A stretch of 51,740 bases of DNA. Source: Chloroflexota bacterium (GTDB lineage: Bacteria > Chloroflexota > Limnocylindria > Limnocylindrales > CSP1-4). Positions 1 through 9,000 of this stretch are shown in pieces (position 1 is the first letter of the stretch; each line of letters opens with the position of its first letter). The stretch lies in assembly GCA_003171255.1 (NCBI GenBank), contig PMYK01000041.1, forward strand, positions 57,541 to 109,280, in the 5' to 3' direction. Position numbers and translations under genes: made by a program. Under the pieces are notes generated by a model. The model was not told where the DNA came from, made no database searches, and saw nothing but the letters and a program-made list of their open reading frames with translations.

Positions 1-269
1 CCCCACTCGGCGTTGGTGTAGCCGATCTCCTTGACCGTGTCGCGGACGACGGCCTGGAAATCCACGTATGTCGACGTGCTGATCTCGCCGAGCACCAGGA
101 CCAGACCGGTCGTCGTGGCAGTCTCACAGGCCACCCGGGCGTTCGGATCCTCGGCCAGGATCGCGTCCAGAATCGCGTCGGAAATCTGGTCGCACATCTT
201 GTCGGGATGACCTTCGGTCACCGACTCCGATGTGAAGAGGTACTGCGCGTCGTCGAGAAGGCTGGTCAT
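1..269 (-). CDS. metK: S-adenosylmethionine synthetase, N-terminal part (cut by window edge)
   Basis: This is the first ~90 residues of methionine adenosyltransferase, the cytosolic enzyme that makes S-adenosylmethionine from ATP and methionine. The translation begins [20 protein letters not shown] and continues [15 protein letters not shown], the family's hallmark N-terminal motif (SESVxEGHPDKxxDQISDA), whose His and Asp bind ATP and Mg. The ATG at 267-269 is preceded by a GGGGAG Shine-Dalgarno. The gene runs off the left edge, so completeness cannot be judged. ahcY lies upstream on the same strand, so SAM synthesis and recycling of its by-product S-adenosylhomocysteine sit side by side, but a 412-nt gap suggests metK has its own promoter. 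Confidence 0.97.
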   Translation of the reverse strand, partial: MTSLLDDAQYLFTSESVTEGHPDKMCDQISDAILDAILAEDPNARVACETATTTGLVLVLGEISTSTYVDFQAVVRDTVKEIGYTNAEW

Positions 270-329
270 GGTTCTCCCCGGGGCGCCGCATCCGGCGCTC
301 GAATGATTGGGTCGTCAGCTCCAGCCCGA

Positions 330-340
330 AGGTTAGCATG
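330..340 (-). promoter_or_regulatory. Candidate extended -10 promoter of metK
   Basis: On the minus strand the bases read CATGCTAACCT: a TG dinucleotide one base before TAACCT, the extended -10 arrangement. Transcription from it would give a 5' leader of roughly 55 nt. No good -35 is visible 17 bases upstream. This rests on sequence pattern only. Confidence 0.3.
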
Positions 341-421
341 CGACGGCCACCCGTTCGGCCGCCCGGCCGGGGCCGGCCGAGGCCTGGAGCACGGGAATCC
401 GAGCACGCCGGCTCGTCTTGA

Positions 422-576
422 CCGAGTTCGCGTTCATGCGTCCCAGGACTACTATCGAACTGCCGAGCCACGCGGAGCCCGTCTAGAGGCCCGAAACGAC
501 CCCCATCAGTCGCCTGGCGCATATTCCACAGGTCGAGGCGAGATAGTAGTCACGTGGCGCATGTTCGAGAAGTCGG
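422..576. repeat. 35-bp imperfect inverted repeat upstream of metK
   Basis: The arm at 422-456 and the reverse complement of 542-576 match at 27 of 35 positions by eye, including a perfect 10-mer GACTACTATC and a CATGCG block. The arms are separated by 85 nt. Each arm contains TACTAT, a plausible -10 hexamer, pointing inward on opposite strands. It could be a pair of related promoters, two operator sites for one regulator, or ends of a small decayed element. Confidence 0.6.
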
Positions 577-681
577 GCGGCTCAACGCCTCGAACAGATC
601 GTCATGGACGGCGGTAGCCCCAGCCTACGCCAGGCGTGCTTGGAGCGAGCGTCAGCGCAGCCGACAGCTACGATCGGCCGA

Positions 682-2001
682 TCAAGTCCCGTGCTGCCAG
701 GAGGCGAGGTACTCGGCCTGTTCGGGCGTAAGCGGATCGAGGACGATGTTCAGGGCCGCCAGCTTGAGCCGGGCCACTTCCACGTCGATCGTCTCCGGGA
801 CGTCGTAGACGCCCTTCGCCAGGTCCTTGTGCTTGCCCTTCAGGTACTCGGCCGCGAGCGCCTGGTTGGCGAAGCTCATGTCCATCACGGACGCCGGGTG
901 CCCTGCCGCGCAGGCCAGGTTCACGAGGCGGCCTTCGGCGAGGACATGGATGCGCTTGCTGTCGATCACGTACTCAACCACATTCTCACGGACTTCGCGG
1001 ACCTTGCCTCCGGCCAGCTTCGTGAGCGCCGGGATGTCGATCTCGACGTCGAAGTGGCCGGAGTTGGCCATGATCGCTCCGTCGTGCATGACCTTGAAAT
1101 GCTCGGCCCGGATAACGTGGATGTCGCCCGTGGCCGTGACGAAGATGTCGCCCCAGGGCGCCGCCTCGCCGATCGTCATGACCAGGTTGCCGTCCATCAG
1201 CGCTTCGAGGGCGCGGACCTGGTCGACCTCGACCACGGCGACCTGCGCACCCATGCCCCGGAACCGAGAGGAGATGCCCTTGCCGCACCAGCCGTAGCCG
1301 GCAACGACGACGTGGCGGCCGGCGATCAGCAGGTTGGTGGCGCGCATGATGCCGTCGAGCGTCGACTGGCCCGTGCCGTACCGGTTGTCGAAGAGGTGCT
1401 TGGTCAGGGCTTCGTTCACGGCCACGACCGGATAGCCGAGGGCGCCGTCGGCGGCCATCGCCTTGAGGCGGATGACGCCGGTCGTGGTCTCCTCGGTCCC
1501 GGCAAAGATCTCCGTCAGCTGGTCGCGGCGCTCCTGATGGATCAGCGTCACGAGGTCGCAGCCGTCGTCCATGGTCATATGCGGCCTGATGTCGGCGGCG
1601 GCATTGAGGTGGCGGTAGTAGGTGTCTCGATCGGCACCGTGGCGGGCGTAGGTGGAGATGCCGTACTCCGCGACCAGCGCGGCTGCCGTCTCATCTTGCG
1701 TCGACAGCGGGTTGGAGGCGCACAGCACCACTTCCGCTCCTCCGGCCTTGAGGGTCCGGACCAGGTTCGCGGTTTCGGTCGTGACGTGGAGGCAGGCCGC
1801 CAGGCGCAGGCCCTCCAGCGGGCGCTCACGCTCGAATCGCTCGCGGATCAGCCGCAGAACCGGCATCTCGCGCTCCGCCCATTCGATCCGGCGCTTGCCC
1901 TCGGCGGCGAGACCGAGGTCGGCAATGTCGTGACCAGGCAAGCTGGACTTGCCGGCGCCGGACCCGGCTGCCGGTGTTGTTGACTGGGTCGGGATAGCCA
2001 T
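682..2001 (-). CDS. ahcY: Adenosylhomocysteinase
   Basis: Cytosolic NAD-dependent S-adenosylhomocysteine hydrolase, 439 residues, which splits SAH into adenosine and homocysteine and so relieves product inhibition of methyltransferases. The sequence is full length for the shorter bacterial type. Recognisable family blocks include [47 protein letters not shown], the NAD-binding [11 protein letters not shown] (about residues 233-243) and the C-terminal [19 protein letters not shown]. The start ATG is 6 nt after the stop of the upstream GNAT gene, so the two are probably co-transcribed. The long gap to metK argues against a single transcript with it. Confidence 0.97.
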   Translation of the reverse strand: MAIPTQSTTPAAGSGAGKSSLPGHDIADLGLAAEGKRRIEWAEREMPVLRLIRERFERERPLEGLRLAACLHVTTETANLVRTLKAGGAEVVLCASNPLSTQDETAAALVAEYGISTYARHGADRDTYYRHLNAAADIRPHMTMDDGCDLVTLIHQERRDQLTEIFAGTEETTTGVIRLKAMAADGALGYPVVAVNEALTKHLFDNRYGTGQSTLDGIMRATNLLIAGRHVVVAGYGWCGKGISSRFRGMGAQVAVVEVDQVRALEALMDGNLVMTIGEAAPWGDIFVTATGDIHVIRAEHFKVMHDGAIMANSGHFDVEIDIPALTKLAGGKVREVRENVVEYVIDSKRIHVLAEGRLVNLACAAGHPASVMDMSFANQALAAEYLKGKHKDLAKGVYDVPETIDVEVARLKLAALNIVLDPLTPEQAEYLASWQHGT

Positions 2002-2007
2002 GCGACT

Positions 2008-2868
2008 TCAAGACTCCTTGCGAGCGAAAATACGGCGGAACGTCCCCGTCCAGCCGCTCCATGGCGGCTCGGTGCGATGGATCAGCCGCTCTTCGAATGT
2101 CAGGCTGACCTGGTAGCCGAGGCGTCGATAGGCAGCCAGGGCGGGCGGATTATCCGCCCGGACGTTAAGCACGACCTGGTCGCAGAACCGAAGCAGGTCC
2201 GCGGTCACGGCACCGGTCACCGCAGTAGCGTAACCGCGTCCGCGGAAGTCGGCGTGGGTCATCACATTCCCAACCACGGCCAGCTTTGCGGCGCGGCTGA
2301 TGACGTGGGTTCCCGCGGCCGATACGAGCCTGCCCCCCACGCGAATGCCGAAGTACAGCCCATCGGTGATCGCACTGGCCGGCAGCCACGATGCGAAGCC
2401 GAGCTGGTAGAGGCGATTGAGCTCGCCGATCTCCACCGGCAGGAGCCGCTGGACGTCCGCCGGAAAGGGCCGGAAATGGGCCGAGTCAACCCACATTCGA
2501 AGCATCGCCGGCCCCGCCTCCACCCGGTAGTTGGACGCGAGGGCGGCCAGATGCTCCCGCTTGGCGGCGACGTAGGCGGCACGTGGCTTGATGATGTTCG
2601 ACAAGACGGCAGCGATGCCCGCGTTGTCGCCCATGACGAAGATCGGCTGCGGCGAGTAGCCCGCGTACTGGAGGACGACGGCGATCGGCTGGCCGGCCGC
2701 GAAGGCCACTCCCCAGCGAGTGCGGAGAAACTCCCGATCGTCGAGATCGCACAGCGCATAGGCCGAGTAGAGTCGATCGGTCTCCAGAAAGGCTCTCAGC
2801 ATCGACCGATCGGCCGTCTCCGTCGCCACTATGGCCTGCTCGCGACGACTGACGGCGCCCGAGGTCAC
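2008..2868 (-). CDS. GNAT-family N-acetyltransferase
   Basis: A 286-residue protein with a C-terminal GNAT fold. The acetyl-CoA binding motif A appears as VMTHADFRGRGYATAVTGAV near residues 202-221, followed by LNVRADNPPALAAYRRLGY, the usual motif B with its NPxAxxxYxxLGF pattern. The N-terminal ~130 residues resemble the extra domain of two-domain GNATs, but I cannot name a substrate. A GTG start at 2868 is used here with only a weak Shine-Dalgarno; the internal ATG of MLRAFLETD is an alternative. It is directly upstream of ahcY (6-nt gap), which suggests co-expression rather than a known pathway link. Confidence 0.85.
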   Translation of the reverse strand: MTSGAVSRREQAIVATETADRSMLRAFLETDRLYSAYALCDLDDREFLRTRWGVAFAAGQPIAVVLQYAGYSPQPIFVMGDNAGIAAVLSNIIKPRAAYVAAKREHLAALASNYRVEAGPAMLRMWVDSAHFRPFPADVQRLLPVEIGELNRLYQLGFASWLPASAITDGLYFGIRVGGRLVSAAGTHVISRAAKLAVVGNVMTHADFRGRGYATAVTGAVTADLLRFCDQVVLNVRADNPPALAAYRRLGYQVSLTFEERLIHRTEPPWSGWTGTFRRIFARKES

Positions 2869-2963
2869 GAACGTCCACCCGCGGGGACGCCGAGGCCGGA
2901 TCCGGCACCCAAGGAACTTGATTCGACGCCGCAGCCCGAGGCTTTCACGAAACCATCCGTGGA

Positions 2964-3485
2964 TCAGTACTGGATGACGCTCGTCGTCTTGTAGCCCTGG
3001 AGTCGTTCGCGGCCCTTGAGGAACAGCAGCTCCACGAGGAAGTCCAGCCCCACGATCTGGCCCTGCAATCGCTCGACGAGCTCCATGGTCCCGCGGACAG
3101 TTCCGCCCGTGGCGAGCAGATCGTCGACGATCAGCACTCGCTGGCCCGGCCGGATTGCGTCCTTGTGGATCTCGAGGGTGTTGGAGCCGTACTCCAGGGC
3201 GTACTCCACCGATACGGTTTCGGCTGGAAGCTTGCCCAGCTTTCGGACGGGAATCAGTCCCGCGTGAAGCTGGTAGGCAATCGGACCACTGAAGATGAAA
3301 CCGCGCGACTCCATCCCGACCACCAGATCGACGTTCATGTCGCGGTACGGCTCGATCATCTGGTCGATGGCGTCCTTGTAGGCGGCCGCATCCTTCAGAA
3401 GGGTCGTGATGTCGTAGAACAGAATGCCCGGCTTCGGGAAATCGGGAATCTCGCGGATCTTGGCGCGCAGGTCCTCGGCTGGCAT
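2964..3485 (-). CDS. apt: Adenine phosphoribosyltransferase
   Basis: Cytosolic purine-salvage enzyme making AMP from adenine and PRPP; 173 residues, the normal family length. The start MPAEDLRAKIREIPDFPKPG is the classic Apt beginning, and the PRPP-binding signature VLIVDDLLATGGT is at about residues 117-129. GMESRGFIF (57-65) is another family block. The ATG at 3483-3485 was chosen over a longer open frame because it begins exactly where the family does. With ahcY nearby, which releases adenosine, salvage of the purine moiety is a sensible neighbour, although a 95-nt gap separates apt from the GNAT gene. Confidence 0.97.
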   Translation of the reverse strand: MPAEDLRAKIREIPDFPKPGILFYDITTLLKDAAAYKDAIDQMIEPYRDMNVDLVVGMESRGFIFSGPIAYQLHAGLIPVRKLGKLPAETVSVEYALEYGSNTLEIHKDAIRPGQRVLIVDDLLATGGTVRGTMELVERLQGQIVGLDFLVELLFLKGRERLQGYKTTSVIQY

Positions 3486-3580
3486 GGTCGAGGCGATCCT
3501 CCAGGCATACGGCGGCTGGTTTCGGCAGGCGAAGTCTACCGCAGCGCCGGACCCCCCACGAGCGCGCCGGTGTCGAAACC

Positions 3581-5863
3581 CTACGGGATGTGCGGCGAAC
3601 CAGGAGCCAATGCCGGTCTTGCCCAGGCGTCGAGTATGGCCACCAGCTGGGCGTCGATCGCGGGCCCGAGGCTGGTCGAGAAGGTGGCCGTCAGATGATG
3701 CTCGTCGCGCCACATGATCATGTTGTCGAGCACGACAGGGCAGTTGCCTGTCCCAGGGCAAATCTCGGGGGTAAGGTCGATCAATCGCGCGCCGGTCCCA
3801 TCGGCGGCGATGTCCTCGCGAGTGCCCATCGCCGAGCCGAAACCCACCCTCTGGCTGTACTCGCACTTTCGGTAGTCGGACAGATACGAGGAGAGGCAGT
3901 CCGGGACCTTCTCGTTTGTCGGGAGCGGCGGGTCTTTGATGATCACGACGCGCTGGCCTGCCGGGAGCTTCTGGATCATCCTCACGAGCGCCTTGCCTTC
4001 GGCAGTGGCGTTCTCTTCGGCGCCGTTGTCGGTGAAGATCCAGCGGCTCATCGAGATGATGACCAGGTCGGGCGGGCTGTTCTGGAGTTTGCTCACGACG
4101 TTGTTGTTCCAGGCCATGCACTCGGGATACGGGACGGAGGGCGGCCCGTAGTACACCAGATCGTTGAAGTCCAGGAACGAGCAGTCGATCTTGAGGTAGG
4201 GAATCAGCTTCCAGCCATGAGCCTTGGCCACCGCGTCGACCCCAGGGAACAGCGCCGAGGCATGGGAGTCACCGACGAGAGCGACCGTATAGGTGCCGCT
4301 GGGGTTGCCGTAGACGCAATTGCTCGAAGTATTTGGAGCGGTGGTCGCCTTCCACCCGAGACAGTTGTCATGCCAGGGCTGCTCGTAGTCGGTGGCGGCC
4401 TTGCCGAGAGAGGGACGAATCGCGCTCGTGACCGCATATGAACTGGGCGGCCCCGAGCTCGGACCGGGCGTCAGGGCGGGGGTCATCTCCGGGATCGGTG
4501 TCGGCGTCGCATCCGTGAGGGTGGTCCGCGGCGCGAGCGAGGACATCGTCGGCGTCGGGCTGGGCGTCGCGGCAACGGCGGGAGTAGGGGTCGACGAGGG
4601 GTCGGGGCCGTCCAGCGCCGCCAGCGCGGACTGGGCCCCAAAGTCGAAGGTCGTCCCAACCAGGGCGACGGCGAGCATGACCGCCACGCCGGCCATGACA
4701 ACTCGGCTCGGGCGCGGAAGCGGGATCACACCCCGTCTGAACGGCTCTTCGACGAGGGCCCAGCTCAAGAACGCCACGGGGATGGAGAGCCCCGCCAGCG
4801 CAAGGGCCTGGCCAGAGGAGAGCCAGGGCTGAAGGGGTGTCGTCAGATACAAACCGCCCAGGACGAGCACCGGCCAATGCCACAGGTACAGCGAGTAGCT
4901 GATCTTTCCGAGGAATCTGATCGGGGGCAGCCGCAGCAGAATGCCGGGGCCCGACCGCTCGGTGCCGGAGGCGATGAGGAGGACGCCGGCAACGGTCGGG
5001 ATGAGCGCCGCCGTGCCCGGATACGGCGTGGCAACCGAGTCGATCACGAATGCAGCGGTGATCAGAGCCGCCAGCGCGGCCCAACCGGCGAATGCCAGGG
5101 TCTGCTTGATCGCGCTCCGAATTACCTTCGGCAGCAGATCGAGCGACCCGGACCCGATCGCAAGGAGGCCGCCGGCGCCGAGCTGCCAGGCACGGGTGGG
5201 CAGCATGTAGAACGCCGTCGACGTCGACGAGTAGGTGAGCGTGAGGCTGGCGATGAACGACACCACGACCACCACGGTCAGGGCCACGGCCGCGCCCGGG
5301 CGAGGCCACTTCCAGGCCACAAGTGCGAGCAGGGCCGGCCAGATGAAGTAGAACTGCTCCTCCACCCCGAGCGACCAGAAGTGCAGGAACGGCGAATAGC
5401 TGACCGGGTTGAAGTAGTCGGTGGTCATCGCGAAGCGGATGTTCGCGACCGACAGGGCGGCCGATGCTGCGTCCTGCATGACCGACGACCGGTTCACGAG
5501 CGTGACCAGCCCATTCGCGAGCGGGATCGTGATCAGCAGCGTGACGGCCGCCGCAGGCAGGATGCGCCTGACGCGGCGGGCGTAGAAGCGCGAGAAGCCG
5601 ATCCTGCCGGTCCGCTCTCGCTCACGGATAAGCAGCCCCGTGATCAGGAAGCCGGAGACGACGAAGAAGAGATCTACGCCGATGAACCCGCCGGTGAGCT
5701 GCGTCGAAGCCTTCGATAGAAGGCCGGCGTGGAAGAGCACGACGAGCGAAACGGCGACGCCGCGAAGCCCCTCGATATCGGGACGGAAGCCGTCCTTCTC
5801 GCCCGCGCCGCTCTTCTGTTTCTGATGAGCGACACCCGATATCGCCTTTTCCGAACGATGCAT
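3581..5863 (-). CDS. Membrane acyltransferase (family 3) fused to SGNH hydrolase-like domain
   Basis: A 760-residue OafA/YrhL-type protein that transfers acyl groups, usually acetyl, to cell-surface polysaccharide. The N-terminal half is an acyltransferase-3 domain: FRPDIEGLRGVAVSLVVLFH with the conserved His near residue 45, GGFIGVDLFFVVSGFLI, FYARRVRRILPA, SPFLHFWSLGVEEQFYF, and about ten hydrophobic segments up to residue ~400. A Pro/Thr/Ser-rich linker (about 420-475) leads to an extracytoplasmic SGNH-like domain with the Ser in VALVGDSHAS (about 531-536) and the Asp/His pair in DEHHLT (about 720-725). The ATG at 5863 follows a GGAAGG Shine-Dalgarno, so it is preferred to an upstream in-frame start. 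The polymer it modifies is unknown. Confidence 0.93.
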   Translation of the reverse strand: MHRSEKAISGVAHQKQKSGAGEKDGFRPDIEGLRGVAVSLVVLFHAGLLSKASTQLTGGFIGVDLFFVVSGFLITGLLIRERERTGRIGFSRFYARRVRRILPAAAVTLLITIPLANGLVTLVNRSSVMQDAASAALSVANIRFAMTTDYFNPVSYSPFLHFWSLGVEEQFYFIWPALLALVAWKWPRPGAAVALTVVVVVSFIASLTLTYSSTSTAFYMLPTRAWQLGAGGLLAIGSGSLDLLPKVIRSAIKQTLAFAGWAALAALITAAFVIDSVATPYPGTAALIPTVAGVLLIASGTERSGPGILLRLPPIRFLGKISYSLYLWHWPVLVLGGLYLTTPLQPWLSSGQALALAGLSIPVAFLSWALVEEPFRRGVIPLPRPSRVVMAGVAVMLAVALVGTTFDFGAQSALAALDGPDPSSTPTPAVAATPSPTPTMSSLAPRTTLTDATPTPIPEMTPALTPGPSSGPPSSYAVTSAIRPSLGKAATDYEQPWHDNCLGWKATTAPNTSSNCVYGNPSGTYTVALVGDSHASALFPGVDAVAKAHGWKLIPYLKIDCSFLDFNDLVYYGPPSVPYPECMAWNNNVVSKLQNSPPDLVIISMSRWIFTDNGAEENATAEGKALVRMIQKLPAGQRVVIIKDPPLPTNEKVPDCLSSYLSDYRKCEYSQRVGFGSAMGTREDIAADGTGARLIDLTPEICPGTGNCPVVLDNMIMWRDEHHLTATFSTSLGPAIDAQLVAILDAWARPALAPGSPHIP

Positions 5864-6037
5864 CCCACGTCCTTCCGGTGGTCGCCGTGGCGCGGGGTGC
5901 GACGGAACTGACCGGCTACCCGTGACGAACCCCATCGGGGTCCAGACCGTGTCCCTCAGACGCGGACCGGTCATAGGTTACGCGATAGAGCAATCCTGGG
6001 GGGCGATCGACCGTCCCCAGGCCGCGCGGATCAGCGA
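5864..6037 (-). other. Intergenic region between mfd and acyltransferase gene
   Basis: This 174-nt gap holds no supported gene. On the minus strand, CGCGTAACCTATGACC could supply a TAACCT -10 for the acyltransferase gene, the same hexamer as the candidate metK -10. No clear terminator for mfd was seen. Confidence 0.3.
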
Positions 6038-9000
6038 TCAAGCCCCGGAACCGCCCTGTGCTGCGGCCGCTCGTTCGCGTTGGAGCCGCTGCTCTTCGGC
6101 CGCGGGGAGGAGTCTCGAGACCACAGACTGAGCCATGGTCCATGCCCGGACGGGGTCCCGGGGCAGCCGAATGCGGGCCTGGTTCGAGCCGAAGCGGACG
6201 ACGTCGCGGCCCATCGGGGCCAGTGCGCGCATAGCAGCGGCACGCGACAAGGTCCCGAGCCGGACCACGAGCTCGCCCTCCTCGCGCGAAATGGACGCGA
6301 TGCCGGCGTTCTCGGCGGCCATCCTCAGCTCCACCACCTCGAGCAGCCGCAACACCGGCAACGGCAACGGCCCGAACCGGTCCAGGAGCTCCTGGCGGAA
6401 CGCGGCCAGCTCGCCGGCCGTGCGGACGCGCCCGAGGCGACGGTACAACTCGAGCTTCTGGGCAGTCTCGGGGACGTAGGCGTCCGGCAGGTGCGCGTCT
6501 ACCGGCAGATCGACCACCGCCCCGGGGCGTTCGATCTCGGCCGGCCGGCTCTCGAACTCGGCCTTCTGCTCCTCGACCGCCTCTGCCAGCAGGCGCGTGT
6601 ACAGGTCGAAGCCGACTGCGGCGACGTGGCCGTGCTGCTCCGCGCCGAGAATGTTGCCGGCGCCTCGGATCTCGAGATCCGAGAGGGCGATCTGGAACCC
6701 GGCTCCGAGCTCGGAGGCATTGAAGATGGCCTGGAGCCGTTTGCGGGCCACGTCCGAGAGCTTCTCGCGGCGCCTGTAGAGCAGATAGGCGTAGGCGCGG
6801 CGAGACGACCGACCCACGCGGCCGCGAAGCTGGTACAGCTGGGCCAGGCCCAGAGTGTCGGCCCGGTCGATGATGATCGTGTTGGCGTTCGGGATGTCCA
6901 GGCCCGACTCGATGATCGTGGTGCAGACCAGGACCTCGGTGGCGCCGCCGGAGAAGGCAATCATCACTCTCTCGAGCTGTCCTTCCGGCATCTGGCCGTG
7001 GCCGACCGCGATCCGCACGCCCGGCAGGAGCGCCCGCAGCTGCTCGGCCTGGGCCTCGATCGTCTCGACGCGGTTGTGGACGAAGAAGACCTGGCCGCCG
7101 CGGTCGAGCTCGCGCAGGATCGCGTCTCGAACGAGGCCTGTGGAAGCCTCGGCGACCCGCGTCTGGATCGGCAGCCGATCCTCGGGCGGAGTCTCGATCA
7201 GAGACAGGTCGCGGACGCCGGCCAGGGCCAGGTTCAACGTTCGGGGGATGGGCGTCGCGGACAGCGTCAGGACGTCGACCTCGCGGCGCAGCTTCTTGAG
7301 GCGCTCTTTCGCCGCCACCCCGAAGCGCTGCTCCTCATCGACGATGACCATGCCCAGGTCGCGGAACCGGACGTCCTTGCTCAGCAGGCGATGCGTGCCG
7401 ATGACGAGATCGACAGAACCGCTGTCCAGCCCCTCGATCGTCGATTCCTGCTCTTGGGCGGGCACATAGCGCGACAGGAGCCGGACCGTCACCGGGTAGG
7501 CCGCGAACCGCTGGCTGAAGGTGGCGTAGTGCTGCGCCGCGAGAACCGTGGTCGGCACCAGCACCGCGACCTGCCTGCCTCCCTGGATCGCCTTGAACAC
7601 ACCCCGCAGGGCGACCTCGGTCTTGCCATAGCCGACGTCGCCGACAACCAGGCGGTCCATCGGCCGACCGGCCTCCATATCGAGCTTGACCTCCGCCGTG
7701 GCTCGCAGCTGGTCGAGCGTTTCCTCGTACGGGAACGACGCCTCGAGCTCCTGCTGCCAGGGTGTATCGGGCGGAAAGGCGAAGCCGGGTGCCGCGGCAC
7801 GGGCGGCGTAGATCTCCAGGAGCTCCTTGGCGAGGTCGGTGACGGCGCGCTTAACCCGCTGCTTGGTGCGCAGCCATTCCGCTCCGCCGAGCTTGCTGAG
7901 GGCCGGATTCTCCCCACCCGAGTAGCGGCTGATGCGGTTGATCTGCTCAACGGGCAGGAAGATCTTGTCGGTGCCGGCCAGGCTCAGTTCCAGATAGTCG
8001 CGTTCCTCGCCGGAGACGCCGCGGCGGAGCATCCGTTCGTAGCGAACGATGCCGTGATCTATGTGCACGACTAGGTCGCCCTGGGTGAGCCGCTCGAGTA
8101 CGTCGCGCGGAACGACCCGCCTGAAGGCCTTGGGCCGCCGGACACGGACGGAGCCGAAGAGCTCGCGGTCGGTGACGAACACGAGCCCATCAGGGCCTCC
8201 GCCGAAGCCACCGTTGAGGCTCCGACCGATCAGGGTCCGCGTTGCCGGTGCGGGGGCCTCGGAGAGCCGATCGACTACGGCCGTTGGCAGGTCCTGCTCG
8301 GTCAGCAGATCGGCCAGGCGGGGCGCCTGATCGGAAGCCACCACGACGCGATCGCCATCCGCCGTCCAGCCCGAGATGGTCTGAGCCAGACGCGCCGTCC
8401 TGGCGGGAGGCAGTGCCGGCTCGCGCCAGCCGAACAGATCGCCCATCGGCGTGCCGCCGCCGGTCGGTTCGGCCGCCTCCGACTCCCAGGTCAGCTCGAG
8501 AGTCCGGCCGCGCAGCAGACGTGTCTTCCACTCGCGCTGGGGCAGGTACGCCGCCGGCCACGCGTTGGGCAGATCGGCGGCCGTCACAAGCTCGGTGCGA
8601 CGCTCTTCCGCCTGGCGCCACAGGAAGTCGGCCGCATCGGCGATGTCGCCGGGCTCATCGAGGACGAGCAGGGTGGACAGCGGAACGTGGTCGAGTCCGG
8701 TCGCGGGACACAGGACGGCCGCCCAGACCTCGGCCGCATCGCCCGTCTCGAGGGCTCGAGCGGCGGCGACGGCGTCGTGGACGTGGCCGGAATGCGCCCC
8801 GAGCTCGCCCGTCCCGACGCGCACGCCTTCTTCGAAGCGGGCCAGGTCGGCCGTCAGGCGGTCCGGAAGCCCGGGCGAGCGACCCGGCAGGCGGGCCACG
8901 CGGGCACGAATCTCCGCCACTCCGCCGGGCGGCACCAGGAACTCACTGGCGGGCAGCAGAACGACTTCGTCGATGCTGCGGACGCTGCGCTGGTCGGCGG

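Larger units (their letters stand above)
270..681 (-). other. Intergenic region between ahcY and metK
   Basis: No gene is supported in these 412 bases. On the minus strand it could hold the ahcY 3' end: a 7-bp inverted repeat GTTCGAG/CTCGAAC at 563-569 and 589-595 could form a hairpin. It also holds a 35-bp imperfect inverted repeat (422-576) and the leader of metK. I looked for SAM-I, SAM-II and SAH riboswitch cores on the minus strand and did not find a convincing one. Confidence 0.5.

Noticed and set aside
270-541. SAM- or SAH-sensing riboswitch before metK
   Set aside because: The minus-strand leader has short GC hairpins but none of the known core sequences I could recall (SAM-I, SAM-II, SAM-VI, SAH). 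A covariance-model scan would decide; no claim is made.
559-569. LexA/SOS-box-like sequence GCATGTTCGAG
   Set aside because: Only one half of the CGAAC-N4-GTTCG pattern is present.
6080-8074. A long open frame (664 codons) on the plus strand opposite mfd
   Set aside because: It is antisense to intact, fully motif-bearing mfd. High GC leaves long open shadow frames, and its product is low-complexity with no domain.
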